From JBCCSZ01 sp039821145 (GTDB lineage Bacteria > Bacteroidota > Bacteroidia > Chitinophagales > Saprospiraceae): a stretch of 64,000 nt of DNA. The stretch lies in contig JBCBOS010000015.1 of assembly GCA_039821145.1 (NCBI GenBank), positions 158,432 through 222,431 of the forward strand. The letters are read 5' to 3'. The notes beneath the pieces were generated by a model. That model was not told the DNA's origin. It worked only from the letters and a program-made list of their open reading frames with translations, and searched no databases. A program made the translations under genes and the position numbers. Shown here piece after piece: positions 9,901-20,100 of this stretch (positions within the stretch are counted from its first letter, which is position 1; every line of letters starts with the position of its first letter).

Positions 9901-12859
9901 CGTAGGAGTAGTCGATGGTGATTTGTCTTGGAAGACCACTGTGTAGCTTTTTGGAAGTAAGCTGGCCTTTGCTGTTGTAGGTAAATGTGGTGCCTACATG
10001 ATATCCCTGTTGCCCACTTCTTTGACGAAGGACGCCAACATAGTTGGGCCGATTGGGTACGGGCCCAGCATAGCGCCTGAAGGAAGAAGAGGTCGTAATG
10101 GTTTCGATCCCATTGCTCTCGACCTTTCTCGTTACGTTTCCATAAGCGTCATAGGTAAAGGTGGTATTCTCTGTTTGCGTCTCCAAGTACTGATTCTCCG
10201 TCATACTATTGGTGCGCAGCCAATAACTTTTGCCGGGCCGTGAGACAAAGCTGTGATTGTAATCGGTTTGCTCAAACAAGTAGTTGGTTGAGTTGACACG
10301 CCTTTGGATTCGCTTGATGGTCATCAGGTAAATGCCGCTGGGGTTGTAATACTCAGACTCTGTTCGCGTGTTGTTGTCCAAGTCGATGATGCGAAACTTC
10401 CGGAAGCCCATGAATCCTTTTCCGCCTCGGTGTACATAGGCATCCTCATATCTATAGTTTTTGGTAAAGTAACCACCATTGCCATCATCTCCCTCCATTT
10501 TTTGGGTCAAATAAATGGGAGCTGTGACGGTATTCCGCGGGTAGCCAGTAGAAGATGACCTGCTGTAAAAGTTGAAGGTCTCTGTCATGCGGCGGTAAGA
10601 GATGTTGGTCTGCTTGCTGTGTCCATCCGCTATGTAGTGCAACAAATGTTCTTTTCCAAACCTCTTGAGATACAGAACGGTGGGAGCCAGTGAAGTACCA
10701 GAACGATTGATGATGAAATCGGTTCGCCCATCGCCATTGAGATCACTTTGGGTCAAGCGAAGAGATCCCAACTGCCCCCCGTAGTACTCTAACTCATAGG
10801 CAAATCCATTTCCGGTGCTGTAGTAGATGCCGAGGTTGGATCCGTTGCCAGTTCTCCAGCCGTGCATGATGTCGGTCTTGCCATCGCCATTGAAATCACC
10901 GAGTTCCAATTTATCGTCATCGGTTCTGTTACGCAGGTTGGGCCGTCTATTGAAGGAAAACGCTTGTGGCGTAAAACCACTTTTCCCGGTGCTGATGTAC
11001 TTGTACCATTGGCTGTTGTTGTCGGTCTGGCTGCGACGAAGTAGCATATCCGTTTTGCCATCGCCGTTGAAATCGCCAAAGTACATTTTGGAATTGCCAG
11101 AGGGCAGACCAGTGGAGATTGTCTGGGCACTGATGCTGCTTCCATTTTGGGTAAAACTGCAGATCACTGGAGTGAATCCGTTTACCCTCATCAACTCCAT
11201 TTTTCCATCACCATCTACGTCCAAGACCCTGATGTCGTCGGCTTCTACCCAGCTATTGGCTGGATAGCTTCCGATGCCCAAACCGGAGACCTCAACATTT
11301 CTGATGGAGGTTCCCCCCAAGGTCATGTATGCTTTGTAGCCATTGCCTTCGCTCAAGAACAAAATGTAATCGGTCTTGCCATCGCCATTGAAGTCGCCCG
11401 AATAATAAAACTTCAAAGATCGGTGGATGTAATTGAACAATCCCGGCAAGGTGGGGCTGGAGGAAGTGAAAGAACTGCCTGTACTTGTATACATTGTCAG
11501 GCCACGCAATTTTTGCAAGTTGAATAGCGTAGGAACGGTCACTTGCGTAGTCATGATGTCATCGCGACCGTCGCCATTGAAGTCATCGGTACTCAAGTTG
11601 CTGAAGTTGGAAAAAGTAGAACCATAGTAGACAGAAGTTTCAATGGGCAAAGACCGGTTGTAGGTCAAGGAATAATTGGAACTGCTTGCGGTTCGCTTGT
11701 ACACCTTGATTGCTGAGTTGAATTTGATGCCAGAGCGGTAGGTAATGGGAGCCGCCAGGATGTCGGTGTAGCCATCGCCATCAAAGTCACCAGAAAAGAA
11801 ATCGACATTTTGGTTTCGAAAAGTTGAGAGTGTTCCGGTGCTGAGATCGACCGGGCGATTGCCGTATTGGAAGACGGTTGTATTCAAAGAAATGCCTCCC
11901 TCTCCTTTCTCTTTGATAGAATTGAGCAAGGATCTGTAGCCATCATAACTGTAGCGAAACTCGTACTCCTTAAACGTTCTGCTTTCGGCCCGTATGGAGA
12001 TGCGATCCAATAGAAAACGACTCACAATACTTGAGCCACCTTCGTAGATGGTATTCTGGTCAGTTCTGGTTTTGTAGTAAAAAAGGATTCGATTGTAGGG
12101 AAGTTGTCCGGTAAGGGAGTTGCCTGTATATCTGACTTCGCTGATGCGATGATCGCGATATGTACTGGTGTAGTTGAATTCGATGTAGTTGCCATCTGGG
12201 TAGCGGATTTTACTCAACTTCCAATACATGACAGCACCACTGCTGTTGCCAATGAGTCGAGAGCTTGTACTTCCGCCATATTCCAAAATGATCCCGTCTT
12301 TGGTTTGCAACTCAAAACGCGAGGGGCCAGCCGATGAACTTCCATAAGAAGTGACGACGGAAAAATCATCCGACTCTTTGCGGTAGGTTGCGCCATTGGC
12401 TCCGTAGGTGCCTCCCCGCAAAGTCAGCCGCATGCCGTCCAAATAAAATCGGTCGGAGGAACGGAGGTTGACTGGAGATGCCTTGCCATCGAAGTGAATG
12501 TTGTGATTGCCACGGGTGATGATGGACAGGCCGTCAAGATCCCAGCCTCTTCCCAATATGCCATCTCCTCTATGGGAGTTGTAGCCAATGGCCAATTCGG
12601 GAACAATGTCGTTGGTACCCGGAGGTACAGCGATGGGAATGGTATAGGAAAAACCTCCCGTAGCATTGGTCGATGCCTGTGCGGGAGTGGCACCAACCGC
12701 ATAAGTTGTAGGGTTTGTATAAATGGGTTTGTTGGCAATATTGGGGTAGGTATTCAAAGGGACATAACTAACATTCTGTGCCTGCAGCATCTGTCCAAAG
12801 ATGCAACAACAGAACACAAGTAAGCCAAGTGCTAAACGATTTCTAAGATATAAACTCAT
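6971..12859 (-). CDS. Unit 2 giant SpvB/FG-GAP/Rhs cage protein with divergent tip
   Basis: 1,962 residues from the chosen start; an ATG five codons upstream (12874) is in frame. The chosen Met aligns with the paralogues, giving MSLYLRN and a signal peptide with three consecutive Cys that ends at LQA/QN. SpvB-like VPPGTND is followed by seven FG-GAP loops, the TcdB-middle-like block (GFMGFRKF) and YD repeats. The Rhs core ends at DPNGE (1719-1723). The 244-residue tail shares its first half with units 3-9 (AWKGAIVGAFIGAALG, LDKMYKSALVGA, NWIKED) but then departs: it lacks the FGKKY and RWQDN motifs and ends SEKISNM instead of SKLGSS. The segment with ILEYGG and YIEF puts it in group b. It lies 79 bases after its small partner. 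Confidence 0.93.
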   Translation of the reverse strand: MSLYLRNRLALGLLVFCCCIFGQMLQAQNVSYVPLNTYPNIANKPIYTNPTTYAVGATPAQASTNATGGFSYTIPIAVPPGTNDIVPELAIGYNSHRGDGILGRGWDLDGLSIITRGNHNIHFDGKASPVNLRSSDRFYLDGMRLTLRGGTYGANGATYRKESDDFSVVTSYGSSSAGPSRFELQTKDGIILEYGGSTSSRLIGNSSGAVMYWKLSKIRYPDGNYIEFNYTSTYRDHRISEVRYTGNSLTGQLPYNRILFYYKTRTDQNTIYEGGSSIVSRFLLDRISIRAESRTFKEYEFRYSYDGYRSLLNSIKEKGEGGISLNTTVFQYGNRPVDLSTGTLSTFRNQNVDFFSGDFDGDGYTDILAAPITYRSGIKFNSAIKVYKRTASSSNYSLTYNRSLPIETSVYYGSTFSNFSNLSTDDFNGDGRDDIMTTQVTVPTLFNLQKLRGLTMYTSTGSSFTSSSPTLPGLFNYIHRSLKFYYSGDFNGDGKTDYILFLSEGNGYKAYMTLGGTSIRNVEVSGLGIGSYPANSWVEADDIRVLDVDGDGKMELMRVNGFTPVICSFTQNGSSISAQTISTGLPSGNSKMYFGDFNGDGKTDMLLRRSQTDNNSQWYKYISTGKSGFTPQAFSFNRRPNLRNRTDDDKLELGDFNGDGKTDIMHGWRTGNGSNLGIYYSTGNGFAYELEYYGGQLGSLRLTQSDLNGDGRTDFIINRSGTSLAPTVLYLKRFGKEHLLHYIADGHSKQTNISYRRMTETFNFYSRSSSTGYPRNTVTAPIYLTQKMEGDDGNGGYFTKNYRYEDAYVHRGGKGFMGFRKFRIIDLDNNTRTESEYYNPSGIYLMTIKRIQRRVNSTNYLFEQTDYNHSFVSRPGKSYWLRTNSMTENQYLETQTENTTFTYDAYGNVTRKVESNGIETITTSSSFRRYAGPVPNRPNYVGVLRQRSGQQGYHVGTTFTYNSKGQLTSKKLHSGLPRQITIDYSYDGFGNVNTETKRGLGMSSRHTTLVYDSKGRFVIRTVNTLGQATSATYDNKWGKPITTTDIGGLVTRYRYDAFGRLIETTLPTGSVITESYVFNTSPAYGSTYYHQTSQIGKPTQWVYYDNLDRKIRHHRKGYQNATVYEIWTYDSRGRLKTERAPYKSGESTFTTTYNYDTFNRPTSEVNPFGTTRYSYSYSSGKTKLTKTNPAGQVSTIEMDASGRKTKTTDNGGTLTFTHTSLGKLKEVKLGSTVLVSNQYDSYGNKTRTTDKNGGTFIYEYNVFKELAATTNGNGHRYTMNYDRLGRITGRKGPGEDIRYSYVFSGPARTKISKVINNLSQDQEEFFYDSYGRVNQKRDRISGTSLTCSYTYDNTSKVTSKTYPSGLRLLYTYDFNGYLTHVRRAGELITLFTIQSANGRGQHTSYKLGNNRTSTVTYNQGIPTRYYTAGIQDLRMNWNYANGNLNSRQDVIKGRTENFTYDNLNRLRTARVVGQPTKSVNYASNGNITSKTDVGSYTYPTSGKINAILKVSNPNNTIPTVTQDITYNGFDQPTKLKEGSFELDYTYGYNRNRNKSVLKQNGSVKTTRLYLGDFERQMKQGATKDIHYVNAGQGTIAIVVKENNSYKYYYTYTDHLGSIVRVTDRLGNTVAEQNFDPWGRKRNVNTWTYSNVNSVPDWLYRGYTGHEDMPEFRLINMNGRMYDPIVGRMLSVDNYVQAPNSTQSYNRYSYVFNNPLSYTDPNGELAWFVPIIIGAVVGAYAGASIASGSWDFTQWDDKAWKGAIVGAFIGAALGAIIAPKIAATGIKAAAKGSLKGFKFTVKVIKKANLKMATSGFSNDFEWDLDKMYKSALVGAGLEAFNELEGLGVKLFEGTIFGNETAKEIAGSVLNSMGKNWIKEDGIFSSFTLDAGVLRTTFNSDFFDGKWFSLSNQLELITESSFKMVQDIIKGDVYSDFTLYFLSTSFGKEELKDYIKFSEKISNM

Positions 12860-12938
12860 AATTTGTAATAGCATTTTTGGTGAAATGAAGATTTGTAAGG
12901 TTAGCTATACAAGATTAATCGAGTTGTGTGTCGTGATC

Positions 12939-13532
12939 TTATGGCTGATCAGATTTGATGAGCATGCTCAGCCGACGCTCCTCCTTGTGGACCAAGGTGA
13001 TGACATAGGCACCCACCGGCAGCGAAGACACATCGATGTCTCTGCCATCGCCCAAGACGCGCTGAGACAAAATTTGGCCATCCATACTGATGACACTCAA
13101 AGTAGATTCTGGATTCAATCCCTCTCCCGAAATGGAAAAACTACTCATGGTAGGATTGGGGAAAACAAGCATGTTCGACAGATCGGAAAAGTTTTGATCC
13201 GTCAAGGCAATCGCCTCTTTGTTGGCTTGGTCGGAAGACTGCAAATCCAATGCACCGGGTTGGCTCAGGAGAGCCTCCAACTGCAGGATTTCCTTTTCAA
13301 GGCCTTCCTCATCTGCCGTCGCTTGCAAGTCCAAGAATTGGGTTGCTTGATCTTCTGTTGCATCTGTGTAGCGCATGGGACGGTTCTCCAGACAGATGTA
13401 CCGCTTGATGCGATTGCCTCCACTGTCGTGGTCAAACTTGATCCCACAATTGGTCAAAGAGGTGGGAAGCTGAGCCGACAATGAAGTACAGGCAATGAAG
13501 AAAAAAAATAGAATGACATTTCTCATATACAA
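12939..13532 (-). CDS. Unit 2 small partner: YD-motif protein with T9SS sorting domain
   Basis: 197 residues; a second Met two codons in (13526) is an equally good start. The signal peptide is VILFFFFIACTSLSA. The YD-type motif has drifted: CGIKFDHDSGGNRIKRYIC has His-Asp for Tyr-Asp and Gly for Ala, but the flanking cysteines and GNRIKR are kept. A charged middle (EEGLEKEILQLEALLSQP) leads to the sorting domain (MLVFPNPTMSSFSI, SSLPVGAYVITL). The sorting domain is close at DNA level to that of units 4-5, while the first half is not, which suggests a conversion event. Role inferred: exported partner of the unit 2 giant protein. Confidence 0.88.
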   Translation of the reverse strand: MYMRNVILFFFFIACTSLSAQLPTSLTNCGIKFDHDSGGNRIKRYICLENRPMRYTDATEDQATQFLDLQATADEEGLEKEILQLEALLSQPGALDLQSSDQANKEAIALTDQNFSDLSNMLVFPNPTMSSFSISGEGLNPESTLSVISMDGQILSQRVLGDGRDIDVSSLPVGAYVITLVHKEERRLSMLIKSDQP

Positions 13533-13963
13533 GTATTTTAAGCTGTAAAAAAATCAATGAACGGTTGGGCCGTATGGGTGACCGAACACCCTACGGAGAG
13601 CACTTACTCAGACAAGTCGATGACATCGACGAAAAGGATGCTTTCCCTTCCTCAACGTGTACAACTCATCCACTGCCACCTGACGATTGACAAGTGACAC
13701 CCAGTCAGCAGACACAAAACCATCAGGCCATCTATTGACAGCATGTCAATGACAGTCTACTGGTATCATCTAATACAGTAAGTTTTAACTAATGGAACAC
13801 ACGATGATGAATACTGCTATGTAAACGCGCTACCACAATAAGCGCTCACTTATTGATGGTGTATGAAAATTTGTATCGGGCAAAAAACTAAAAATTAATT
13901 TAGCTAAAGATTTGAACTTGGTATCAACGCTGTAAAATTGAAAACACGATTTATTGACTGGAC
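13533..13963 (-). promoter_or_regulatory. Unit 2 leader
   Basis: About 430 bases without a gene. The best local structure is a 7-bp inverted repeat, ATTGACA GCA TGTCAAT, at 13734-13750. The hairpin seen just before the small gene in other units is only weak here (around 13560-13590). Nothing else is recognisable. Confidence 0.35.
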
Positions 13964-13995
13964 CAAAAGTACGACATTCAAACTGAAAAAAAAAG
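13964..13995 (-). promoter_or_regulatory. Putative promoter of unit 2 (weak)
   Basis: On the minus strand TACTTTTG (13971-13964) fits TAnnTTTG. The position 19 bases upstream reads CTTTT instead of the TTTAC of the other units, so this is the least conserved promoter of the array. Its placement, between the unit 3 terminator and the unit 2 leader, is the main support. Confidence 0.4.
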
Positions 13996-14099
13996 AGAAC
14001 AAAATGTCAATTTTAGTCCTAATTGGCCAAGGTGGACTCCCCAACATCATTTGCCCATACAAAATACTCATATGACCTCCATGGCGGAATCATTTGTAC

Positions 14100-14131
14100 A
14101 AAAAAGTCATCAACTCCGGAGAGCTGATGAC
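14100..14131 (-). terminator. Intrinsic terminator of unit 3
   Basis: Minus-strand hairpin at 14131-14106: 11-bp stem beginning GTCATCAGCTC, TCCG tetraloop closed by C-G (the stable cUNCGg form), then six T. It starts 50 bases after the unit 3 stop codon. This copy has A-U pairs at stem positions where units 8 and 9 have G-C or G-U pairs. Confidence 0.85.
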
Positions 14132-14180
14132 TGCTGTTTTTGACAAGGCAATGACTCAGTTGATTCTGTTTTCCTCCTTC

Positions 14181-17100
14181 CTAAGAGGAGCCCAATTTAC
14201 TGGCAAACTGACCAATGAACGAGATGGCATCTTTGCCGTTGAAAAATGCACTCTTGTCAAGTTTGGAAAACTCGGGAAAGAGCCTGTCGATCAAACCGTT
14301 TTGATGGGTCAGGGTCAACTTTTGGAAGTCAACTCCCAGCTCCCCTCCATCGATGAGGCCCAGCAGCGCAATGGCTTCGGGCAGCAGACTGCCGATGTTG
14401 TCCTGCCAGCGCCAGACCGGATTGTCGTATTTTTTCCCAAAGGTGAAACGGATGGGACCAGCTCCTATTACCAAATTGTAAAATGGTCTGTCGCCATTGA
14501 TCCAATTTCCACCAATGGACTGAGCGGCAGAGTAAAACACATCGTTGAGTACTTCGGCTCCCCAGCCCATCTTGTCGATCAGGCCAAATCCCTTGGTCAC
14601 TTCATACACCCCTTTGTAAGCGCCCAGTGCCGCACCGACCAGCCCAGCTCGATAGATGTTGTCGAGGTCTCCTCCCGACATAGCTGTCGCCGCCATTTTG
14701 ACATTGGCACCTTTGAGAGCAGAGGTTGTAATGGTCCAAGACTTGCTCAGACTCCCACCAGCCACTTTTATCTTCGTGATGGTAACGCCTACCTTTGGCA
14801 GAACCACCGCTGCCATCGCACCAACAGCCGCCCCTGCAAAAGCACCGATGATCATGCCTTTCCAGAAATTTTCCCTATCCCATTTCAGGAAATTCCACTG
14901 GCCACCAGAAGCCATGGAGGCACCTGCATACGCACCAACCACTGCCCCAATGATCACCGGAAAGAACCAGGCAAGCTCCCCATTGGGATCGGTATAGGAC
15001 AATGGATTGTTGAAAACATAGGTGTAGCGGTTGTAACTCTGCGTATTGGTTGGCGATTGGATGTGATTGTCAACACTCAGCATCCGCCCAACAATCGGAT
15101 CGTACAATCGACCGTTCATGTTGACCAGGCCAAATTCTGCCATGTCCTCGTGCCCAGTATAGCCTCTGTACAACCAATCCGGCACAGCATTGACATTGGC
15201 ATAGGACCAATTGGAGACATTGCGCTTGCGCCCCCATGGATCGAAGTTTTGCTCGGCCACTGTCACCCCGCTCGCATTGGTCACCCGCAGGATGGAGCCC
15301 AAATGATCGGTATAGGTATAGTAAAACTGATAGGCGTTGTTGTGCTTGACCACAATGGCCACCGTCCCCTGTCCGGCGTTGACATAGTGGATGTCCTTGG
15401 TGACGCCCTGCTTGGTCTGTCGTTCAAACTCTCCCAGGTACAAACGCGTGGTTTTCACCGCCCCATTCTCCTTCAGCACACTCTTGATCCGTCTGCGATC
15501 GACACCATAGTCATAGTCCAGCTCAAAATTGCCCTCGCTCACCTTTGAAGGCTGGTCAAATTGGTTGTAGACAATGTCTTGGGTGACGGTGGGAATCACA
15601 TTGCTCGTATTGCCGACCCGAGCCAATGCATTGATCTTGCCGTTCAGATAGGAATAGTTGCCAACATCTGTTTTGGAAGTGATGTTGCCGTTGGAGGCAT
15701 AGTTGACGCTCTTGATGGGCTGGCCGTTGACTTGGGCGGTTGTCAGTCGATTGAGATTGTCGTAGGTAAAGTATTCAATCCGACCTTTGATCACGTCCTG
15801 GCGATGGTTCAAGTTGCCGTTTGCGTAGTTCCAATTCATGTACAAGTCCTGCACACCAGATGCAAAGTAACGAGTGGGCACACCTTGGTTGTAAGTGACC
15901 GTTGTTGTCTTGTTATTTCCCAACTTGTACGAAGTATACTGTTGCCGACCGTTCATCGCCTGATTGGTAAACAAAGTGTGATTGCTGGCCAAGTGCTTGA
16001 TGCTGGTCAAAATGCCGTTGGCATCGTAGGAATAGTTCAATCGCAATCCGGACGGAAATGTTTTGGAAGTGACGTCACCAAACGAATTGTGGGTGTATTG
16101 GGTAGATAAGTAGGAACCATCGATCCGTTCCAATTTCTGGGTCATCCGGCCATAGGAGTCGTAGTAAAACTGCTCTCGGTCAATGGAGAGGGTATTGTAA
16201 ATGATGCGAGCCTTGTTTCTGGCTGCACCAGTGGTGTAATAAAGGTAGCGCCGATCCTCTCCGGGGCCATGTCGCCGGGTCATCTGTCCCAATTGGTTGT
16301 ACTGTGTATGATAGGTGTGGCCATTGGCATTGGTCTGGGAAATCATTTCCCCGTAGGCGTTGTAGTTGTACGAAATGGTCCCTGCATTTTTGTCCACCAC
16401 CTGGGTTTTGTTTCCATACAAATCATTGGTGATGCTGACCATGGTGACGTTCCCCAGCTTGATTTGCTTGACCAAGCCCTGGCTGTCGTGGGTGTAGCTG
16501 AGGGTGCCGCCATTGTCTGTCGCTCTGGTCTTTCGCTCGCTGACATCCATCTCGACCGTCGAGCTTTGTCCGGCTGCATCCGTTTTGGTCACCTTGGAAA
16601 TGCCCGAAGCATAGGAGTAAGCGTAGGTCGTCGTCCCGAAGGGATTGGACATACTGGTGCGCCGATTGTAATTGTCGTAGTAAAAGGTGGTGGTAAAAGT
16701 CGTTTCGCCAGACTTGTGAGGAGCCCGCTGGGTCTTCAGTCTTCCCCTGCTATCAAAGGTCCACCTCTGATAGATGGTCGCATTGGCATGGGCCTTTTTT
16801 TCATGTCTCACCTTTCGATCCAATTTGTCGTAGTAGGTCCATTGATCAGGCCTGCCTGGATGACTGACTCGGTGGTAGTAGGTACTGCCAGAATTGGCAT
16901 AAAAAGGATAACTTTCCACAATGACAACAGAAGTTGGTGTGGTGGTGGTAGTGCGTCTTCCAAAGGCATCGTATGTGAAGGTGGTTGTCAAGCCGTTGAC
17001 TCCGGTGACGGAGAGTTGTTTGCCCCATTTGTTGTCGTAGGTAGCTGTCTGGCTTTGCCCCAATGCATTGGTGGAAGAAAGGAGGAAGCGACCTTTTGCA

Positions 17101-20100
17101 TCGTATGCTTTGCTGGTGCTGCGAGTGCTCACCCCTGGTGCCGAGATGGCCTCGGTGGTATTATTGCCCAGATTGTTGTATGTGTAGGTTGTGGTCAGTG
17201 GTCGCTGCGTACCGTAGAATTTCGTCATGGAAGTCAGCTGACCTTTGTTGTTGTAGTAAAAGCGGTCGGTGACAATGTGCGCTGCTTGCCCAGTCCGTTG
17301 CCGATCCACAGTGTTGATGGTCAGTCGATTGGGCATGGGGCCACCATATTGCTCAAAGATGCTGGTGGTAATGGTGGTCTCGACTCCATTGTTGGCGACT
17401 TCTCGCACGATGTTCCCGTGGTTGTCATAGGTGTACACGGAGGTCTTCGTCTGTCCTTGCAAGTACAGATGTTCTGTCAACCCGTCTATCCGTAACCAAT
17501 AGCTTTTGTTGGGTCGAGCGATCAAGGACCGACTGTAGTTGATCTGGTTGAAAAGGTAGCCAGTCGAATGGACATACCTCCGTACCTGATGCGGTGCCAG
17601 GATGTAGACAGTTGGGTCTTGGTTTTTGTGTATCTCTGTCCGCACATCATTTGTCAAGTCAATGGAATGAAATTCTCTGAATCCCAAAAAGCCTTTGCCC
17701 GTCCTGAGCACATAGGCATCTTCGTAGCGATAGCGGGTCTCAAAATATCCTCCGATGCCATTGTCCTGCTGCAGTTGATAGGTCAGGTAAAGCGGCATGT
17801 TCACGGTATTCTGCGGATGGCTGGTGAAAGAAGATTGCAGGTAAAAATTGCTGGGCTGTGTCATCCGGCGATAGGTAAAATTGGTGCGTCTCAAGTGGCC
17901 ATCCACCACATTTTGCAAGAGCAATTCTTGTCCCTCTTTTTTGAAATACATCAACACGGGAAACGGACTGGCTCCCGTATGTGCCAGCAAGTCTGTGCGG
18001 CCATCGCCATTGAGGTCGCATTGAAGGCTTGGCAAGGTACTCAGGGAATCGCTGTAGGTTTCGGACTCATAGCGGAAGGTTTTTCCCTGGCTATAATACA
18101 GGTCCAGCCGGAGACTTGTGTTTTGGGTCCTGCTGTGCAATACATCGGTTTTCCCATCTCCATTGAAATCGCCAATTTCCAATCTGTCATCGTTTTCCTT
18201 TCCAGTAATGTCTGGCGTTGTGGTGAATGTGAAGGGAGTACTCACGAAACCTTTTCCGGTAGAAAGATAGGTCTTCCAATCGCCCCCGTTTGTATTCAGG
18301 CTGTTGCGCACCAACATGTCGGTTTTCTGATCGCCATTGAAATCGCCAAAAAAGAGGCGGTGCCATTTGGTGGGAAATCCCGAATCGTACAATTGATGGG
18401 CACTGATGGCATTGCCATTTTCGCGGAAGGTGTAAATTTTGGTTTTGGAATCTTTGACACGCAACAATTCCATTTTGCCATCGCCATCAAAATCAATGAC
18501 TCGGATGTCGTCTGCGTTGAACCAATCGCCGCTGAGATAGAGAGTCGCCAGTCCTGAGACTTCCACATTGTTGACATTGGTTCCTCCCAAGGTCATGAAC
18601 ATTTTGTAGCCAATGGCGTCACTCAAAAATAAGATGTAGTCTGTGATGCCATCGCCATTGAAATCTCCCGGATAAAAGTGGCGCACATTCAAAGGGATGC
18701 GATCAAATCCTGCAGGCGGATAAACAAAAGAACTGCTGAAGGATGTTCCCGTACTTTCGTAAAGTCGCATGTATTCCAAAATCCTCCAGTTTTGGCTGCC
18801 GGAGATGCTGGCCTTCATAGTCATAATGTCGTCGCGGCCATCCCCAGTAAAATCAGAGGTGATGAAATTGTGGAACTTGGGTACGTTCATTCCATTGACC
18901 ACCGTCGACTCCGATGGCAAGTTGATGTTGGTCGTGAGTGTGTAATTGGAATTGGTGGCAGTGCGCTGGTACACCCTGAGCGAGGTATTGTATTGGATGC
19001 TGTCGTCGACGGAATAAGAATAGGGAGAGGTGAGAATATCGGTGTACCCATCGCCGTTAAAGTCGCCGGAAAATACATCTGTCGAGGAGTTGGTAAATGC
19101 GGTCAGGGATTCGCTGGAAAAATCAGTGGGCTGGTTGCCGTATTTGAAAATGGTGGTGTTCAAAGCCGATCCATCACTTCCCTTTTCGTTGACGGTATTG
19201 AGCAAGGAGCGATAATTGTCAAAGCTGTAATACAGTTCATAATTTTTGACCGTGCTGTTTTCTGCTGTTACTTCGATGCGATCCAACAAATAGCGACTTT
19301 CCAAATTGGAGCCTGCCTCATAAATGGCATTTTGGTCTCTGCGAACTTTGTAGTGAAAGCGGATCAGGTTGTAAGGCGATTGCCCGGTAATGGTATTTCC
19401 CGTATAGCGAATTTCACTGATCCGATTGTCGCGGTCTGTGCTTGTCCAAACAAATTGGATGTAGTTTCCATCTCTGTACCAAATTCTGTTGAGTCGCCAG
19501 ATCAAGACCTCATTGCCGTTTTGGTTGAGGAAGCGGGAATCGGAGCTGTTTCCATATTCCATGATGGTGCCGTCCTTTTTCTCTAGCTTGAAGTACTGTG
19601 GACTCCCATTCATATTTCCATGGGCTGTGACGATGGCAAAATCATCCACCTCCTTTCGGTAGGTCGATCCATTGGCGCCGTAGGTACCCGAGCGCAAGCT
19701 CAGGCGCATGCCATCTAAGAGGAAGCGATCAAAAGAACTGAGATCAACCGGGGTCCGCTTGCCGTCGAAGTGAACGGATTTTCCATCGCGCGTAATCGAT
19801 GACAAACCCGAAATGCTCCACCCCTGCCCCAGGACGCCATTGCCCATCATAGAGTTGTAAGCAAGGGCAATTTTTGGAGATACGCCATTGGTACCAGGTG
19901 CCGCATAAATGGGAATGACATAACTGGCTCCTCCGTTCTCATCCACCGAGGCCTCCGCTGGAATGACACCCGTTGGCAGCCTGTTGTCAATTGTTTTATT
20001 GGTGATGTGGCTCGTGCCATTCAGGGGGATGTAGCGGATGTTTTGCGCTTCGACCATTTGCACAATCCAGCATTGACAAAGCAGCAAGAATGACAAGAAA

